Below, in pieces: positions 53,931 through 64,000 of a DNA stretch of 64,000 bases. Both the position numbers and the translations under genes were made by a program. Every line of letters starts with the position of its first letter. The first letter of the stretch is position 1. Under the pieces are notes generated by a model. It did not search any database. It was not told the DNA's origin and saw nothing but the letters and a program-made list of their open reading frames with translations. The stretch is from Scleroderma bovista (lineage: Eukaryota > Basidiomycota > Agaricomycetes > Boletales > Sclerodermataceae), in the NCBI GenBank assembly GCA_037178675.1, contig JAYMGJ010000182.1, positions 1-64,000 of the forward strand, in the 5' to 3' direction.

Positions 53931-55770
53931 ATCTCATCACCAGAATCTGTGTCTTCATCAATATCTACACCCTCGCACATATCTTCCAGCCATTCCAACT
54001 GTCCGAGTGCATCCAAATCTTCTGCAGCTTCTATCTGGGCTTCTGTCAGAATTAGAGACATATCTGAGGTAACAGATGTGATGGATTCTAATGGCGATAC
54101 AGGGGGACAAGGGATAGCACTGCGCATTTCCAACATATATTTTGCTTTGGCACGTTTGGTGTGCAGCTCCTCAAAGAATGTGGGAACAACCTAGAGGCAT
54201 TAGTAGAGTAAAAAGACGGCAAAAAGAAGTACCTTGGTAATCAGGACAAGCACCCACACATCAATATGTGTGAGTCGTCCTGAATGCTGGTAGGATGCAA
54301 AGTAACGGGATTTGATACGATGATTGAAGGATTCCAGATGATTGGTGGTATGAGGGAGAAACTCTTCAGAGATGTCTAAGAGCTTTGCAGCTTCAAGGAA
54401 TCCAGCAGGTGACCATGCATGCCAGAAGTCTTTCATCTTGACATACGTGTGAAAATACGATAGGAACGCCAAGCCACCTTGGCATTTCTTTTTGGAGATT
54501 GGATCAGAATTCTTGCTGAGATCCTGGAAGTGCAAGAGTTGCTTGTTGTAGAGTTCGACAGCATCCTCGAAGGTATATACATTCTTGAGTAGAGAGAGGA
54601 GGAACTCAACAAGAGAACGGCGAGTTTGTTGACGGTCATCGCCACGAGGAATGACCCTAAGCTTCCAATTGAGGGCATTACGCCATGCTTGAGTAATATG
54701 GAATCGGCATAGCAGTAGCAGGGCATTGGGGTATACCTTGGAAAGCGCATTACATTCTCGTGTATCGTTATCCGTCAGCACAACCCTGATGTCAAAGTCG
54801 CTTCCGTCAGCTGGGTTGTTTCCCATACCCTGCTTCCATTTGAGGAGTAGGCTTTGAAGGAGATTGCCATTATAGTCTGCATGAGCAGCCGTTGTTGACA
54901 TTCGGGCAGTGAAGTGAATGAAAACGACTGGTATTCCCTTACGATCCATGTCGATTACCATACCAATAAAGAGGAGTGATCTTGCGCTATTGACACCAAA
55001 TGTCCCATCGAGCAAAAGGAGTTTCTTATGGCCATATTGCCAAGCCATTTCTTGTTGTGCTGGTGTTGATATAATTATGACAAATTGGTCATTAGGGTCA
55101 TCGCCACATGGTTGGTAGTAAAGGCAAGACTTGGACATTGTCAGGCAAGGAGGCTGGGGATTCTGGGTGTGGAACCACAGATCGAGATTTTCTTCTGCAG
55201 CAGAGCGTTGCTTGATTCCCATTTGAGAAAAGATTGTCCGGTAAAGTGATGAGGTTTCATGGTCACTCAGTATGAATCGATGGTGGGAATTGCCAGCAAT
55301 ATCACCGAACCTATCCTGAGCAAAATCACGACAGCGTTGCTGTAATTGTGGTAATGGAACACTAAGCTTGATTAAGTCCAGTGCGTATTGCCGTATCTCG
55401 GGGTGAAGGGCAATGCGTGGGTTGTGATCCATTTCTACAACCTCCGTACAGGCATCAGTGTGATCAAGAATGCCAGAGATTTCATCGATGCATAATAGCT
55501 TCTTATCTAATTGCAATGAGTAATGAGAATGTCACACATTGAAAACAAACTGGAATTTGTTTCATCATGGGTGGTAACTAATTTCACCCAACTCATGCAT
55601 GCCACATCTTTCCAGCCAATCTCTCGGTCCTTTGATGGCTTCTTGCCAGTTTGGTGGTCCGTTCCACATAGGCACTGATAAAGGCAGGTATATCAAACAT
55701 AAGTCTTCTTGCTGAGTTTTGCTTTCAGGTCTTTGTGGTCGGTGTTGCGAATAGAGTACTTCATACGAAC
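53891..55770 (-). pseudogene. MULE (Mutator-like) transposase
   Basis: The main exon (about 55498-54233) encodes a MULE domain. It has LLLDGTFGVNSARSLLFIG (first Asp), VVLTDNDTREC (second Asp), CRFHITQAWRNAL and the later TNHLESFNHRIKSRY with a candidate Glu. An intron at 54232-54191 (GT..AG) leads to an acidic last exon (VVPTFFEELHTKRAKAK to DEDTDSGDEI) that runs into the 174-bp unit. Upstream exon pieces near 55700-55590 (MWNGPPNWQEAIKGPRDW) and 55795-55725 (IPDEIPSDVRMKYSI) suggest more N-terminal exons. The main exon is open, but the gene ends are obscured by the flanking repeats, so I call it a pseudogene with caution. Confidence 0.85.
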
Positions 55771-55799
55771 ATCTGAGGGTATTTCATCTGGGATATGTA

Positions 55800-55973
55800 T
55801 GTTAAAAGTAATGTGACCAGACAGGGAATTGAACCCTAGACCTCCTAGGTCTATACCAGGTGCTCTAACCACTGAGCTATATGGTCAAGGGTACATGGCT
55901 TACTTGGGGGGGTTTAACCCAAGTACTAGCTTGAGAACTAGTGAGGTGAGGTGCTGAGACTACACCACTCAAC
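55800..55973 (-). repeat. 174-bp tRNA-like unit, right of MULE (inverted)
   Basis: Reverse complement of 53757-53930 with only a few differences. Together the two form inverted ends 1869 bp apart around the transposase. Outer flanks (GAGGCT and AATGTA) show no 8-11-bp duplication. Confidence 0.9.
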
Positions 55974-56083
55974 AATGTAGACCTACATTCCATAAGACAG
56001 TTAAACTGGAAAGCTGTGTGAATGGGTGAAACCTATAGGCTGTAAAAGGTGAAAGGCGTCATCTGTTGTCATCAGTAAGGGGT

Positions 56084-56311
56084 TCAATAGAGTACAACAC
56101 TGAGCCTACGCTGTTCCTTAGGATTATGCGAGAACCTTCGATAGTCCAACCCCACAGCATTAATGTGGACTTCCATCGCACGCATAGCTTCCATAGACAA
56201 AAGTAGTTTTGTTGGTATTGTTGTTTTCGTCGTCGATTTTCGTAATGCAGGTACGTCATTAAGGTTGTTGTCGGCGTTCCATACCATTGATCTCGGTTGG
56301 TTGGGGGCCAT
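56084..56311 (-). CDS. Short ORF, possible first exon, unknown
   Basis: ATG at 56311, 75 codons (MAPNQPRSMVWNADNN to RRLSVVLY). The composition looks like real protein, and it points toward the MULE gene across the 174-bp unit. It might be the transposase's first exon or an unrelated small gene. No recognised domain. Confidence 0.35.
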   Translation of the reverse strand: MAPNQPRSMVWNADNNLNDVPALRKSTTKTTIPTKLLLSMEAMRAMEVHINAVGLDYRRFSHNPKEQRRLSVVLY

Positions 56312-56484
56312 TACTGATGAAGACAACACATATATTGCAAGTAATCTACTGTGGAGAGAGGGGTACAAGTGGGGAGGAGGAAGGGAGTGGGGAGAGTGGT
56401 GCCCCCCTATTGAAGAGTGACGCCCCCCTCACCGACATATTTCAAACTCTGCAACCGCCTTCAGCAGTGCAAGTTTCAAATTCT

Positions 56485-56598
56485 AGGAAAACACAAGCCA
56501 CAAATCATGTGATCAACTAATAAAGGAAGGAGCTGAAGTAATCACCCAAAAAGGCGTCCATAAGCACAACAAGAGTGCACAAACACTCAATACCAACA
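56485..56598 (-). repeat. Truncated 3' LTR of D
   Basis: 114 bp from the TG end (TGTTGGTATTGAGTG). The rest is replaced by unrelated sequence left of 56485. Confidence 0.85.
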
Positions 56599-56629
56599 CT
56601 CCCCCCTGATTGTGCATCTCTGCAAATCA

Positions 56630-59600
56630 TCAACTCCCCCCAGATCCACCAAGTCCCAGCATCTGACAAAACTCCCTCACCTTGGGTGTAGTCAACGGTT
56701 TGGTGAGCAGATCAGCAGCCTGTTGAGTGGTAGGGACGAAGGAAGGTGTGATGGCCTGTTCCTGGACCGCATCTCGAAGCCAGTAGTAGCAAAGATCCAG
56801 CTGTTTCATCCTGCCATGGTGTTCTGGGTTCTTGGCCACAGAAATCGCAGATTGGTTGTCAATGAGCAGAGAGGAGGCGCCAGGAAGGGGAATACCAAGC
56901 TCATGCATCAGATTGCGCATCCATTTGATTTCCTTGCCTGCTTGGACAGCTGCCATATACTCAGCTTCAGTAGTAGAGAGAGCAACGACGTTTTGCAGCT
57001 TAGAAGACCAGGAAACCGCACCAGTACCCATCTTGACCACATATCCACCAGTAGAGCGGCCAGTATCCTTGCATCCACCATGGTCTGCATCAGAGAACAT
57101 GATAAAGGTCTCAGGTTGCGATGGATCAGGGAAATAGGTGATAGAGTAATCAAGGGTACCCTTAATATAACGCAGGAGGTGTTTGACAGGGAGCCAGTGG
57201 GTCCAGCCTGGATTGGAGTTGAATCTGGCCAATACTCCGACAGTGTAGGGGATATCTGGACGAGTAGTGGTAGCAAGATACATCAGAGCACCAACAGCAG
57301 AGAGATAAGGAGTCTGACGCATAGTTGCAGCTTCCTGAGCATTCTGGGGGCTCTGAGTGCGAGACAGACGAAGTCCAGGTTCCATGGGAGTGGAGATGGG
57401 CTTACAGTCAGCCATACCAAACCGATCGAGGATATCAAGGCAATACTGACTTTGGGAGAGTGAGATAGAGTGCTTAGGACGGTCCCTGTCGATTTTGATG
57501 CCTAGAAGCTGAGTAGTAGGCCCCAGATCGCGGATTTTGAAGTGCTGGCTGAGTTGGGCGATGAAAGACTGGATGGCAAGTTCAGATTTTGAGGCTAGCG
57601 TCATATCATCGACAAAGACAGGCAGAATGATAGTTACACCATCCTTGGAGTAGATGTAGATGCTGGCATCGGAGTAGGTCTGCCTGAAGTCAAGGGACCC
57701 GAGCACAGAGCGCATCTTCTTGTGCCAGCGGTTTCCGCCCTGTTTACTGTCATAGATAGCCTTCTGGAGCAGACACACCTTTGCTTTGGGATCTCCCTCC
57801 ACAAATCCTTCTGGTTGCGCCATATAGACCTCACAGTCCATTTCCCCATTAAGGTAGGCATGCGAGACCTCGAGAGAGTGCAGGTGGAGGTCCTGGAGTG
57901 CAGCAAGGGCCAGGGTGACTCGGATAGAGGAGAGGCGCACTGTGGGGGCAAAGACTTCGAGATAATCGAATCCAGGATGCTGGTTATACCCCTTGGCCAC
58001 CGATCGAGCCTTATAGCAGTCTATGGAGCCATCTGCATTGCGCTTTACCTTGAATACCCACTTGGAACCGATGACTTTACTCCCAGCAGGCCTAGGAACA
58101 AGGGTCCAAGTACCATTTGACTGATGAGCAGCCAGCCCCTCCAAAGCGGCCTGGCTCCACTTCTCAGCATCAGGACGAGTAAGGGCATCTGCAAATGTGA
58201 GTGGCTCATCAGGGAGAGATGCAGACATAGCAAATTCATCATCACTGTCCTCCATCTCATCTGGTTCATCGAGCTGCGCAGGGGAGAGCTTCCACCACTC
58301 TCTAGGCTTCTGTCTGTTGCGCATAGGCAGTCTGGCACCGATTCCGACGGGACTAGAAGGTCTGGGACGTGGTTCTGGGGATGGAGTGCGCACAGGAGGC
58401 GCAGGAGCTTCATCTGGAACAGCAGGAGGTTCTGGATTAGCAGGTAAAGGTATAGGCTCCCCCCCATGATCCAGTACCTCATTGCATTCGCTCTCAGAGT
58501 CCAGAGTCGCACCAGGGTTGTAGTATGCAACAGGGGGCGAAGGTGGGACAACAGCAGGAGCAGTAGGGGGAGGCTGGGAGGGTAAGGGCGATCTTTTTGA
58601 CATAGGGAAGTACCTTTCGTCGAAATCATCCCTTTCAGAGATCAGAGTGCGCTTGGAAGTGGGGTTATAGAACTTCCAGCCTTTGTAACCCTCAGGAGAG
58701 CCTAGAAAGACGCATTTCTCCATATGAGACTCCAGAGGTCGCCTCTTGTCCTTCTGCACATGCACATAGGCAGTACAACCCCAAACTCGAAGGTGGGAGA
58801 CATCAGGCTTGCACCCATGCCACAGTTCATAGGGAGTAGCATTCTTGATGGCCTCAGTAGGACACCTGTTCCAGACATGGACTAAAGAGGCAAGACAGTC
58901 GCCCCAGAAACCTTTGGCAAGGCCAGACTCGTCCAACATCGCAGTAATCCGCTCGGATAGAACCCTATTAGCACGCTCTGCAACTCCATTCTGCTGGGGT
59001 CGATTCCTGACAGTATGCTGGCGAAGAATGCCACATTGGGTCGTGAAATCGATGAAAGCATTGCTCATATACTCCCCTCCCTTGTCATCGCGCAGGATCT
59101 TGATCTTTCGCTCGCTCTGGTTCTCAGCAAAGGCCTTGAACGTCTTAAAGGCCTCAAAAGCTTGTGACTTGGCCTTCAGAGGGATAACAAAGCGAAATCT
59201 CGAGTAGTCGTCGATGAAAGTGATCCAGTATCGATACCCAGACATGGAGAGGTGGCCTACATCGTGGACATCGCTATGGACGAGTTCCAGAGGTCTGGAG
59301 GCGCGCCATGAAGAGCTAGGGAAGGGATTGGCATGCATCTTACCAGCCAGGCAGGGTTCACAGATAGGATCAGGGGCAGTCTTCGAGTCTATAGCCATCC
59401 CAGTGACGAGATTGTGACGCAGCAGGGCCTTCACTGATCAGCCAGAGGGTGGTGGGCAAAAGTCTCCTATGCCACAAGTTGAGATCTAGAGGAGTAGTGG
59501 TAGCTGCAGAGGCAAATTCGACCAGTGGGGCAGTTTCTCTATCCGAAAAGCGCAGTTGGTGTTCCCAATGTTTGCAATGAAGAGGACAGGTCCAGGATGG

Positions 59601-60865
59601 CATCTGAAAGCTATCTGTGTCGCATTAATGCTCACAAGGAAGCCCTTACTTCGACACAAGTAAAGCACAGATAGTAAATTATTCCTCAAGTCAGGGACAT
59701 GCAGGACGTTGGTAAACTCGACAGGGCGCTGCTTCCTTCCTCCAATGATTGGTACAAACACTATAGACCCCACCCCAGCTGAATAGACGACCTTGTTGTC
59801 TGCCAACTTCACAGGGACGCATTTTGGAGTATAATTGCGCATCCAGTGGCGATGGGGGGTCATATGAGCAGTGGCCCCAGTGTCTGCATTCCAATGGACG
59901 TCAGCATCGAGTTGGAGGGGATACAGAGGAGAGGAGGGATCAAGGGAAAGAAGACTTGCATTTCCAGCGAACTCCATGGCCTGGGAAGCAGACTGGGAGC
60001 TAGAGGACGACTCATCAGGTGCCTGGGAAGAGCTAGAGGCGTCAGAGGCCTGATTTGCGGCGTTACCACCCTTCTTAGTGCGCCTAGACTTCTGGGAAAG
60101 GTAGTTGGACTTAGCCTTGACCAGGTTCTGGCACTTATGGACACAGTGGTTCGAGTACTCGCAGAAAGAGCACGAAACAGAAGGGGGACACTTGCAGTTG
60201 CTGCCAGATGCGAACAGGACCGCCTCAGACGCAGTAGTCGACTCAGGACGCCGCATGCGCTGTAGTTCCTCCGCTAGGAAGGCTTCCTTGAGTCTGTCCT
60301 TCTCCAAGGACTGGAAGAGGAGTAGAGAGGACGCAAAATGCGAGTATTCATCGCCTAGAGAGCGCACCATAGCCATGCAGATGAGCTCATTGTCCAGGTC
60401 CTTCATGGTATAAGGGGTGGTGGCATCCTTGGGGCGAAGCTGCTGGATCTTGGACATAGAGTCCTCAATCCTGGCGATGAGAGAGGTCAGGGACTTGTCC
60501 TGCTTCTTCCTAATCGAAAAGAAGTCGTCCCAGGCGTTGAAGCGGGCTCCAGGACGCTGTTGCAGGTGGAGGGACTCGAGGGTGGACCAGATCTGCACAG
60601 GGTTGTCTTGGACAGCATCTATATGGGTCCTTTGTTCAGCAGAAAGCGATAGGTAGAGTTGTCCAGCAGCCTTGTCCGCTCTAAGGTCCCACTTAGCCTG
60701 GAGGTCAGACTGGGAGTCATCAGGGCGCTTCTCAGCACCACTAACAATAGTCCAGAGGCCTTTGGTACGCAGGAAGGCCTTCATTTCCCCCTTCCAGGTC
60801 GAGTAGTTGGAGGAGGAGAGTTTTGGGAAGGAGGGAGTCGAGGAACTGGTAGAATCGTCGGCCAT
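56630..60865 (-). pseudogene. gag-pol: Gag-pol of Copia element D with frameshifts
   Basis: ATG at 60865 (MADDSTSSSTPSFPKL). Gag, the CCHC knuckle and the protease (DTGATAHM) are in one frame to about 59555. There a 1-nt loss relative to B shifts the frame, and further small indels lie at about 59440-59470 in the pre-integrase zinc region. From 59434 to 56630 integrase, reverse transcriptase and RNase H are in one open frame ending GLGGSGGS, which is probably the native C-terminus of the family. It is close to B throughout. It should be inactive because integrase cannot be translated in frame with gag. Confidence 0.93.
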
Positions 60866-61024
60866 GAGGACAGGAATGCGCTGAGTATGCTATGGGAGGA
60901 GGGCAGAGCGAGTTCTGAGGCTGGAACAGAGAGAAGGAGTGTGGAAATCGATGTAGCATGAGTAAAAAATCGCGCAGGAGCAGGAAGGCGGTCTAAGAGA
61001 TAGTCCTAAAGTTCCTGGAGCGCA

Positions 61025-61036
61025 GGGCTCATAACC
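61025..61036 (-). promoter_or_regulatory. Primer-binding site of D
   Basis: GGTTATGAGCCC on the minus strand, next to the 5' LTR. Confidence 0.85.
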
Positions 61037-61262
61037 TGTTCAAATAAACCACAAAGGAGGACACTTGTGCCCAGTGTCAGAGACTGAAGAGAAAGGACTC
61101 TGGGCACGAAAATTTCAACTACACAAACAAAGCAAACAAGGAAAAACAGTGTAACACAAAAGCCACAAATCACCTGATCAACCTGGAAAGGAAACACCTC
61201 AAGTAATCACTGCAAATGCTCCACACAACACCACAAGAGTGCACAAACACTCAATATCAACA
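61037..61262 (-). repeat. 5' LTR of D (short form)
   Basis: 226 bp, with one internal TCTCTGACACTGGGCAC repeat. Confidence 0.93.
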
Positions 61263-61683
61263 ACATGTGCACAGCGTTGCCAAGGAGTCAAGAAGACCTG
61301 CAACAGTGCCAACAACTACAGACTTACCTGCCAGATGCACAGTACTGTGCACACATGGGAGAACCAGAAAGGCCCAATGTCCTAATGGATGCATCAGACA
61401 TACGTGCACGCATGCACAGTGAGTGTTGTGAGCAACTCAAATAGACCTGAAAACGTGTCAGCAACCCCAGACCTATCTGCCAGAGGTGCGCATGGGCAAG
61501 CCAGAATGGCTTGAAAGCCAAATGGACACATTGAACACATGTACACATGCACAGAGGGTTGTGAACGACTTGAGAAGGTCTGAAAATGAACCAGAATGCA
61601 TCAGCACACCCCAACACAGCTGGATGAAATCAAACTTACCTGGCAGAAAGCCAGAACTGCGCTCAGAAGAGCCAGAGGCTTGG
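61263..61683 (+). pseudogene. Gag-like repeat coding remnant, part 1
   Basis: The plus strand shows broken repeat units (LPARCTVLCTHGR; KSNLPGRKPELRSEEPEAW) related to 16130-16850 and 35820-36981. Interrupted at 61684 by a solo LTR; continues at 62064 and 62530. Confidence 0.45.
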
Positions 61684-62063
61684 TGTAATGATCCAACTTT
61701 TATCTTATCTAATCTGCGATTAGATGACATCTTATCTTATCGAGCGTAGTATCTTATCTAGTGCATCTTATCTGTATGTCAGTCTAGACTACAGCCTCAT
61801 GCTGTACATGCTGTATCCCTTGATGTCATTAGCATAGCCTTACCACAGGATGGCAGCTCTGTTCACTGCCTCGTACAGCATACAGCCTCATGGATAGCCT
61901 CGCACAGGACACGTGTAGTGTAGTATATATACTGCTGCAATCTAGCACCCAGAGGCTCTCCATTCGAGCTCTCTTTGGGTCTTTGCTCTAAGACGCTTGC
62001 ATCCTTTCCTCCTCAGAGTCCTTGTGTGGTAGTTCTTTGGGTTTTGCCCTTAGGGTTGTCTCA
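61684..62063 (+). mobile_element. Solo Gypsy-type LTR
   Basis: 380 bp, TGTAATGATCC..GTTGTCTCA, with exact CTTGG duplications (61679-61683, 62064-62068). Longest relative of 1494-1872; TATATATACTGC near 61926. Confidence 0.95.
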
Positions 62064-62250
62064 CTTGGAATGTCGTGGATGCATTGGGCACAGGCACACA
62101 TGCACAGAGCTTGAATCGACATGATAACGGCTGAAAACCCCACGGAAGAAGTCAGAAAAACTGCCAAACTCACCTATAGGCCCAAAGATAAGGTGCCAAG
62201 GTGAGGCAGATGGCTCTGGAAATTGTGCAGATGCATCAACCATATGCACA

Positions 62251-62529
62251 TGTTGGTAGTGAGTGTTTGTGCACTCTTGTTGTACTTATAGACGCCTTTT
62301 TTACTGATTACTTCAGCTCCTTCCTTTCATGGATCATCACATGATTAGTGGCTCATGTTTTCCTTTGTTTCTCTTTGTTTGCTTTGTTTGTATAGTTGAA
62401 ATTTTCGTGCCCAGAGTCTCTTCTCTTCAGTCTCTGACACTGGGCACTAGGTCTGTATGCTCTAGCTATCCTCTCAATTCAGTCTCTGACACTGGGCACT
62501 AGAGTGCTCCTCTGTGGTTTATCTTAACA
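62251..62529 (+). mobile_element. Solo Copia-2 LTR (long form)
   Basis: 279 bp, TGTTGGTAGTGAGTG..CTTAACA, with exact GCACA duplications (62246-62250, 62530-62534). Confidence 0.95.
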
Positions 62530-63850
62530 GCACAGACATGCAGAGTGTTGAAACAAACCCGAAACCGACTAAAGATGCGAGCAAACATGTCAGAACAAGT
62601 CAATTGAGGCCAAGGACCCAAAGCTAGCGCTCACCTATAAGCATCGAAACTAGAATGGCAAGGTGTCCCGAACGATGGAGACACGTCAGCAACAAAGGGA
62701 ACAACATGTACACACTGCAAAACACGCCGATCGAAGGCCTGGGCATGCAAAACAGAAAGATCATCTTTGGACAAGCTGGTAAGGAGCTGGAGAGGACGTT
62801 GCAGCGAGTGTTGGAGGCGAGAAAGCTGGCGGAAGGGATGACAAATGAAATGGAGATGTGGCTGGATGGCACTATCAGTGGCGACAGTGTTGATTCACAA
62901 CGAGTCGAAGTAGTGCAGCTGGCTGCAAATAGTCAACAAATGTGCAACACTGCAAGGTTGCAAGCAAACAGCTTACCTGTGTCGCCTTGTATCTTATGAT
63001 AGGTATGAGTACAGGTGATGGGTGCATGGTGTGGGAACTCGCAGGCGCTGGTAGAAGGGTGTCAGAGAGCTGCAAGGACAGTATTACGGGCGAGCACATG
63101 GGTGCTAGCAAGACAGGAATAATTGTGTGGATACTCATAGGTTGCTGCCAGCAATTAGGTAGCACAGCCATTCTGGCTGCAGAATCGAGCCCAGGGCTGG
63201 CCATGGTGAGTCGTATTCATGATGGTAAACGTAGACGGACAAAGTTGGAAGTGCTGAGAGTCAAGTAGACATGTTGGCCAACACAGGCGCAAAGTTGGGT
63301 GCTAGAGATGTGAGATGCGACGGATGGCCTTCGAAGCCAGTCAGATGCATTGAGCGGGCACAGGGACATGTTGGGAAATCAGAACAGCACAGATACCACT
63401 GCAGGCACAGTAGGATCCATCAGTACACGTCGAAATACCATGAAAATGCAAAAACTTACCTGTGGAAACAGGGAGATGCAACAAGGTCAAGCCCAGAAAC
63501 CATACAGGCACAAATGGCATCGCAGACCACGCAAATACGGCTAGAAATACACAGAAATGCATCAGTATACGCCCAGCAGACACAAAACTGCCAGTCATAC
63601 CTACTGGGACCCAAGGCGGCACACAGACGAGTCAGGCAGGCCTGAGCACCGCAAAGACACAAAGTGAACACATACACTCAAGAATGACTGAAAATATGTC
63701 AGTGAATCTGGACTTATCTACTAGAAGTGCAGGACCATGCACAGGTGGCCTGGAGGCCCAAGCATCCCAGACAATAGAGCTGCATCAGTCAACGGCTACG
63801 ACAACAGCTTCTCCACCAGCACAACAGCCACCAGCCCCACTACCAGCTTG
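62530..63850 (+). pseudogene. Gag-like repeat coding remnant, part 2
   Basis: Continues the broken frame after the LTR. An open block at 62655-62999 (114 codons) contains TLQNTPIEGLGMQNRKIIFG and SGDSVDSQRVEVVQLAANSQ. From memory these resemble the C-terminal region of the long Boletales hypothetical proteins that bear the TDGLGS repeats. A further unit at 63271-63500 starts LGARDVRCDGWPS. Stops are frequent. No catalytic motif seen. Confidence 0.5.
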
Positions 63851-64000
63851 ACAATGACAATGGCTTGGCATGACAATAGTGGCCTTTCCCACTGCTAATG
63901 TGCAGCAGTGCCCATGTCGGTAGTCACTGCCTCTGCCATACAGTAGTGACAATGTAGCATTCCATAATAATTAATCAATTCCATTCGTACAGACCTCTGT
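63851..64000. other. No gene seen
   Basis: AT-leaning end of the window without a supported feature. Confidence 0.4.

Larger units (their letters stand above)
56485..61262 (-). mobile_element. Copia-2 element D, 3' LTR truncated
   Basis: 5' LTR 61037-61262, primer-binding site 61025-61036, gag-pol 60865-56630, and only the first 114 bp of a 3' LTR (56485-56598). The 5' LTR is the CCAGGTTGATC subtype, while the 3' piece has the TTCCTTTATTAGTTGATC-type sequence seen in other copies. The two ends therefore do not match. Confidence 0.93.

Noticed and set aside
53757..55973. A clean MULE with 9-bp target duplication
   Set aside because: Outer flanks GGGGAGGCT and AATGTAGAC do not match, so TIR status is left open.
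56612..57463. 283-codon plus-strand ORF
   Set aside because: Antisense shadow of the RNase H end of element D.
1..64000. Classical RIP (repeat-induced point mutation)
   Set aside because: RIP in its known form belongs to ascomycetes and acts at CpA. Here the stops fit CpG change, and elements B and D stay nearly identical and largely intact.

Overview
The window looks like repeat-dense nuclear DNA of a filamentous basidiomycete (Agaricomycetes). Genes have GT..AG introns of about 45-60 nt. Typical Agaricomycete families are present: BTB, DUF6532-like, MULE and a Helitron. A degenerate gag-like repeat family resembles hypothetical proteins I remember from Boletales (Pisolithus/Suillus/Scleroderma type); that lineage guess rests on memory only. 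I see no intact ordinary host gene. Nearly everything is a mobile element, a solo LTR or a broken host-gene fragment.

Left part (1-19 kb): a decayed Gypsy-like gag with its LTR (1-1872), degenerate repeats, and a 174-bp tRNA-like unit (3225-3398). A near-complete 8.9-kb Copia element, 'A', follows on the minus strand (5865-14726, TSD TTTAC). A carries about 2.4 kb of extra ORFs between its primer-binding site and gag. Next come a gag-like repeat remnant, a shuffled SF3B1 splicing-factor pseudogene (16.8-18.1 kb) and a solo LTR.

Centre-left (19154-27259): an 8106-bp DNA transposon with long inverted repeats and an exact 6-bp duplication AATATG. It carries four spliced genes: a possible 2-oxoglutarate/Fe(II) oxygenase-like protein, a BTB protein, an rve/IS3EU-like DDE transposase and an acidic nuclear-type protein. 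Two ORFs are intact and two have one TGA stop each. It sits inside what would otherwise be a 55-nt intron of another, now eroded, minus-strand gene (exons at 18935-19122 and 27.3-28.6 kb).

Centre (29-46 kb): Copia fragments 'C' and 'E', a DUF6532-like fragment, several minisatellites, a gag-like LTR element (35.8-38.1 kb) and a broken Helitron (38.3-42.8 kb). Two different solo LTRs, each with a perfect 5-bp duplication, have landed in the Helitron.

Right part (46-64 kb): Copia 'B' (46448-51644) has a single uninterrupted gag-pol ORF. It is followed by a Ser/Pro-rich gene remnant and a MULE transposase bracketed by inverted 174-bp tRNA-like units. A second Copia copy, 'D', lies on the minus strand (56485-61262). 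The last part is a gag-like repeat coding remnant cut by two solo LTRs (TSDs CTTGG and GCACA).

Many in-frame stops in otherwise intact frames are TGA where Arg CGA is plausible. This suggests decay mainly by C-to-T change at CpG. Three different LTR families (A; the B/C/D/E family; the 37.8-kb element) have the same half-tRNA initiator-Met type primer-binding site next to the LTR.
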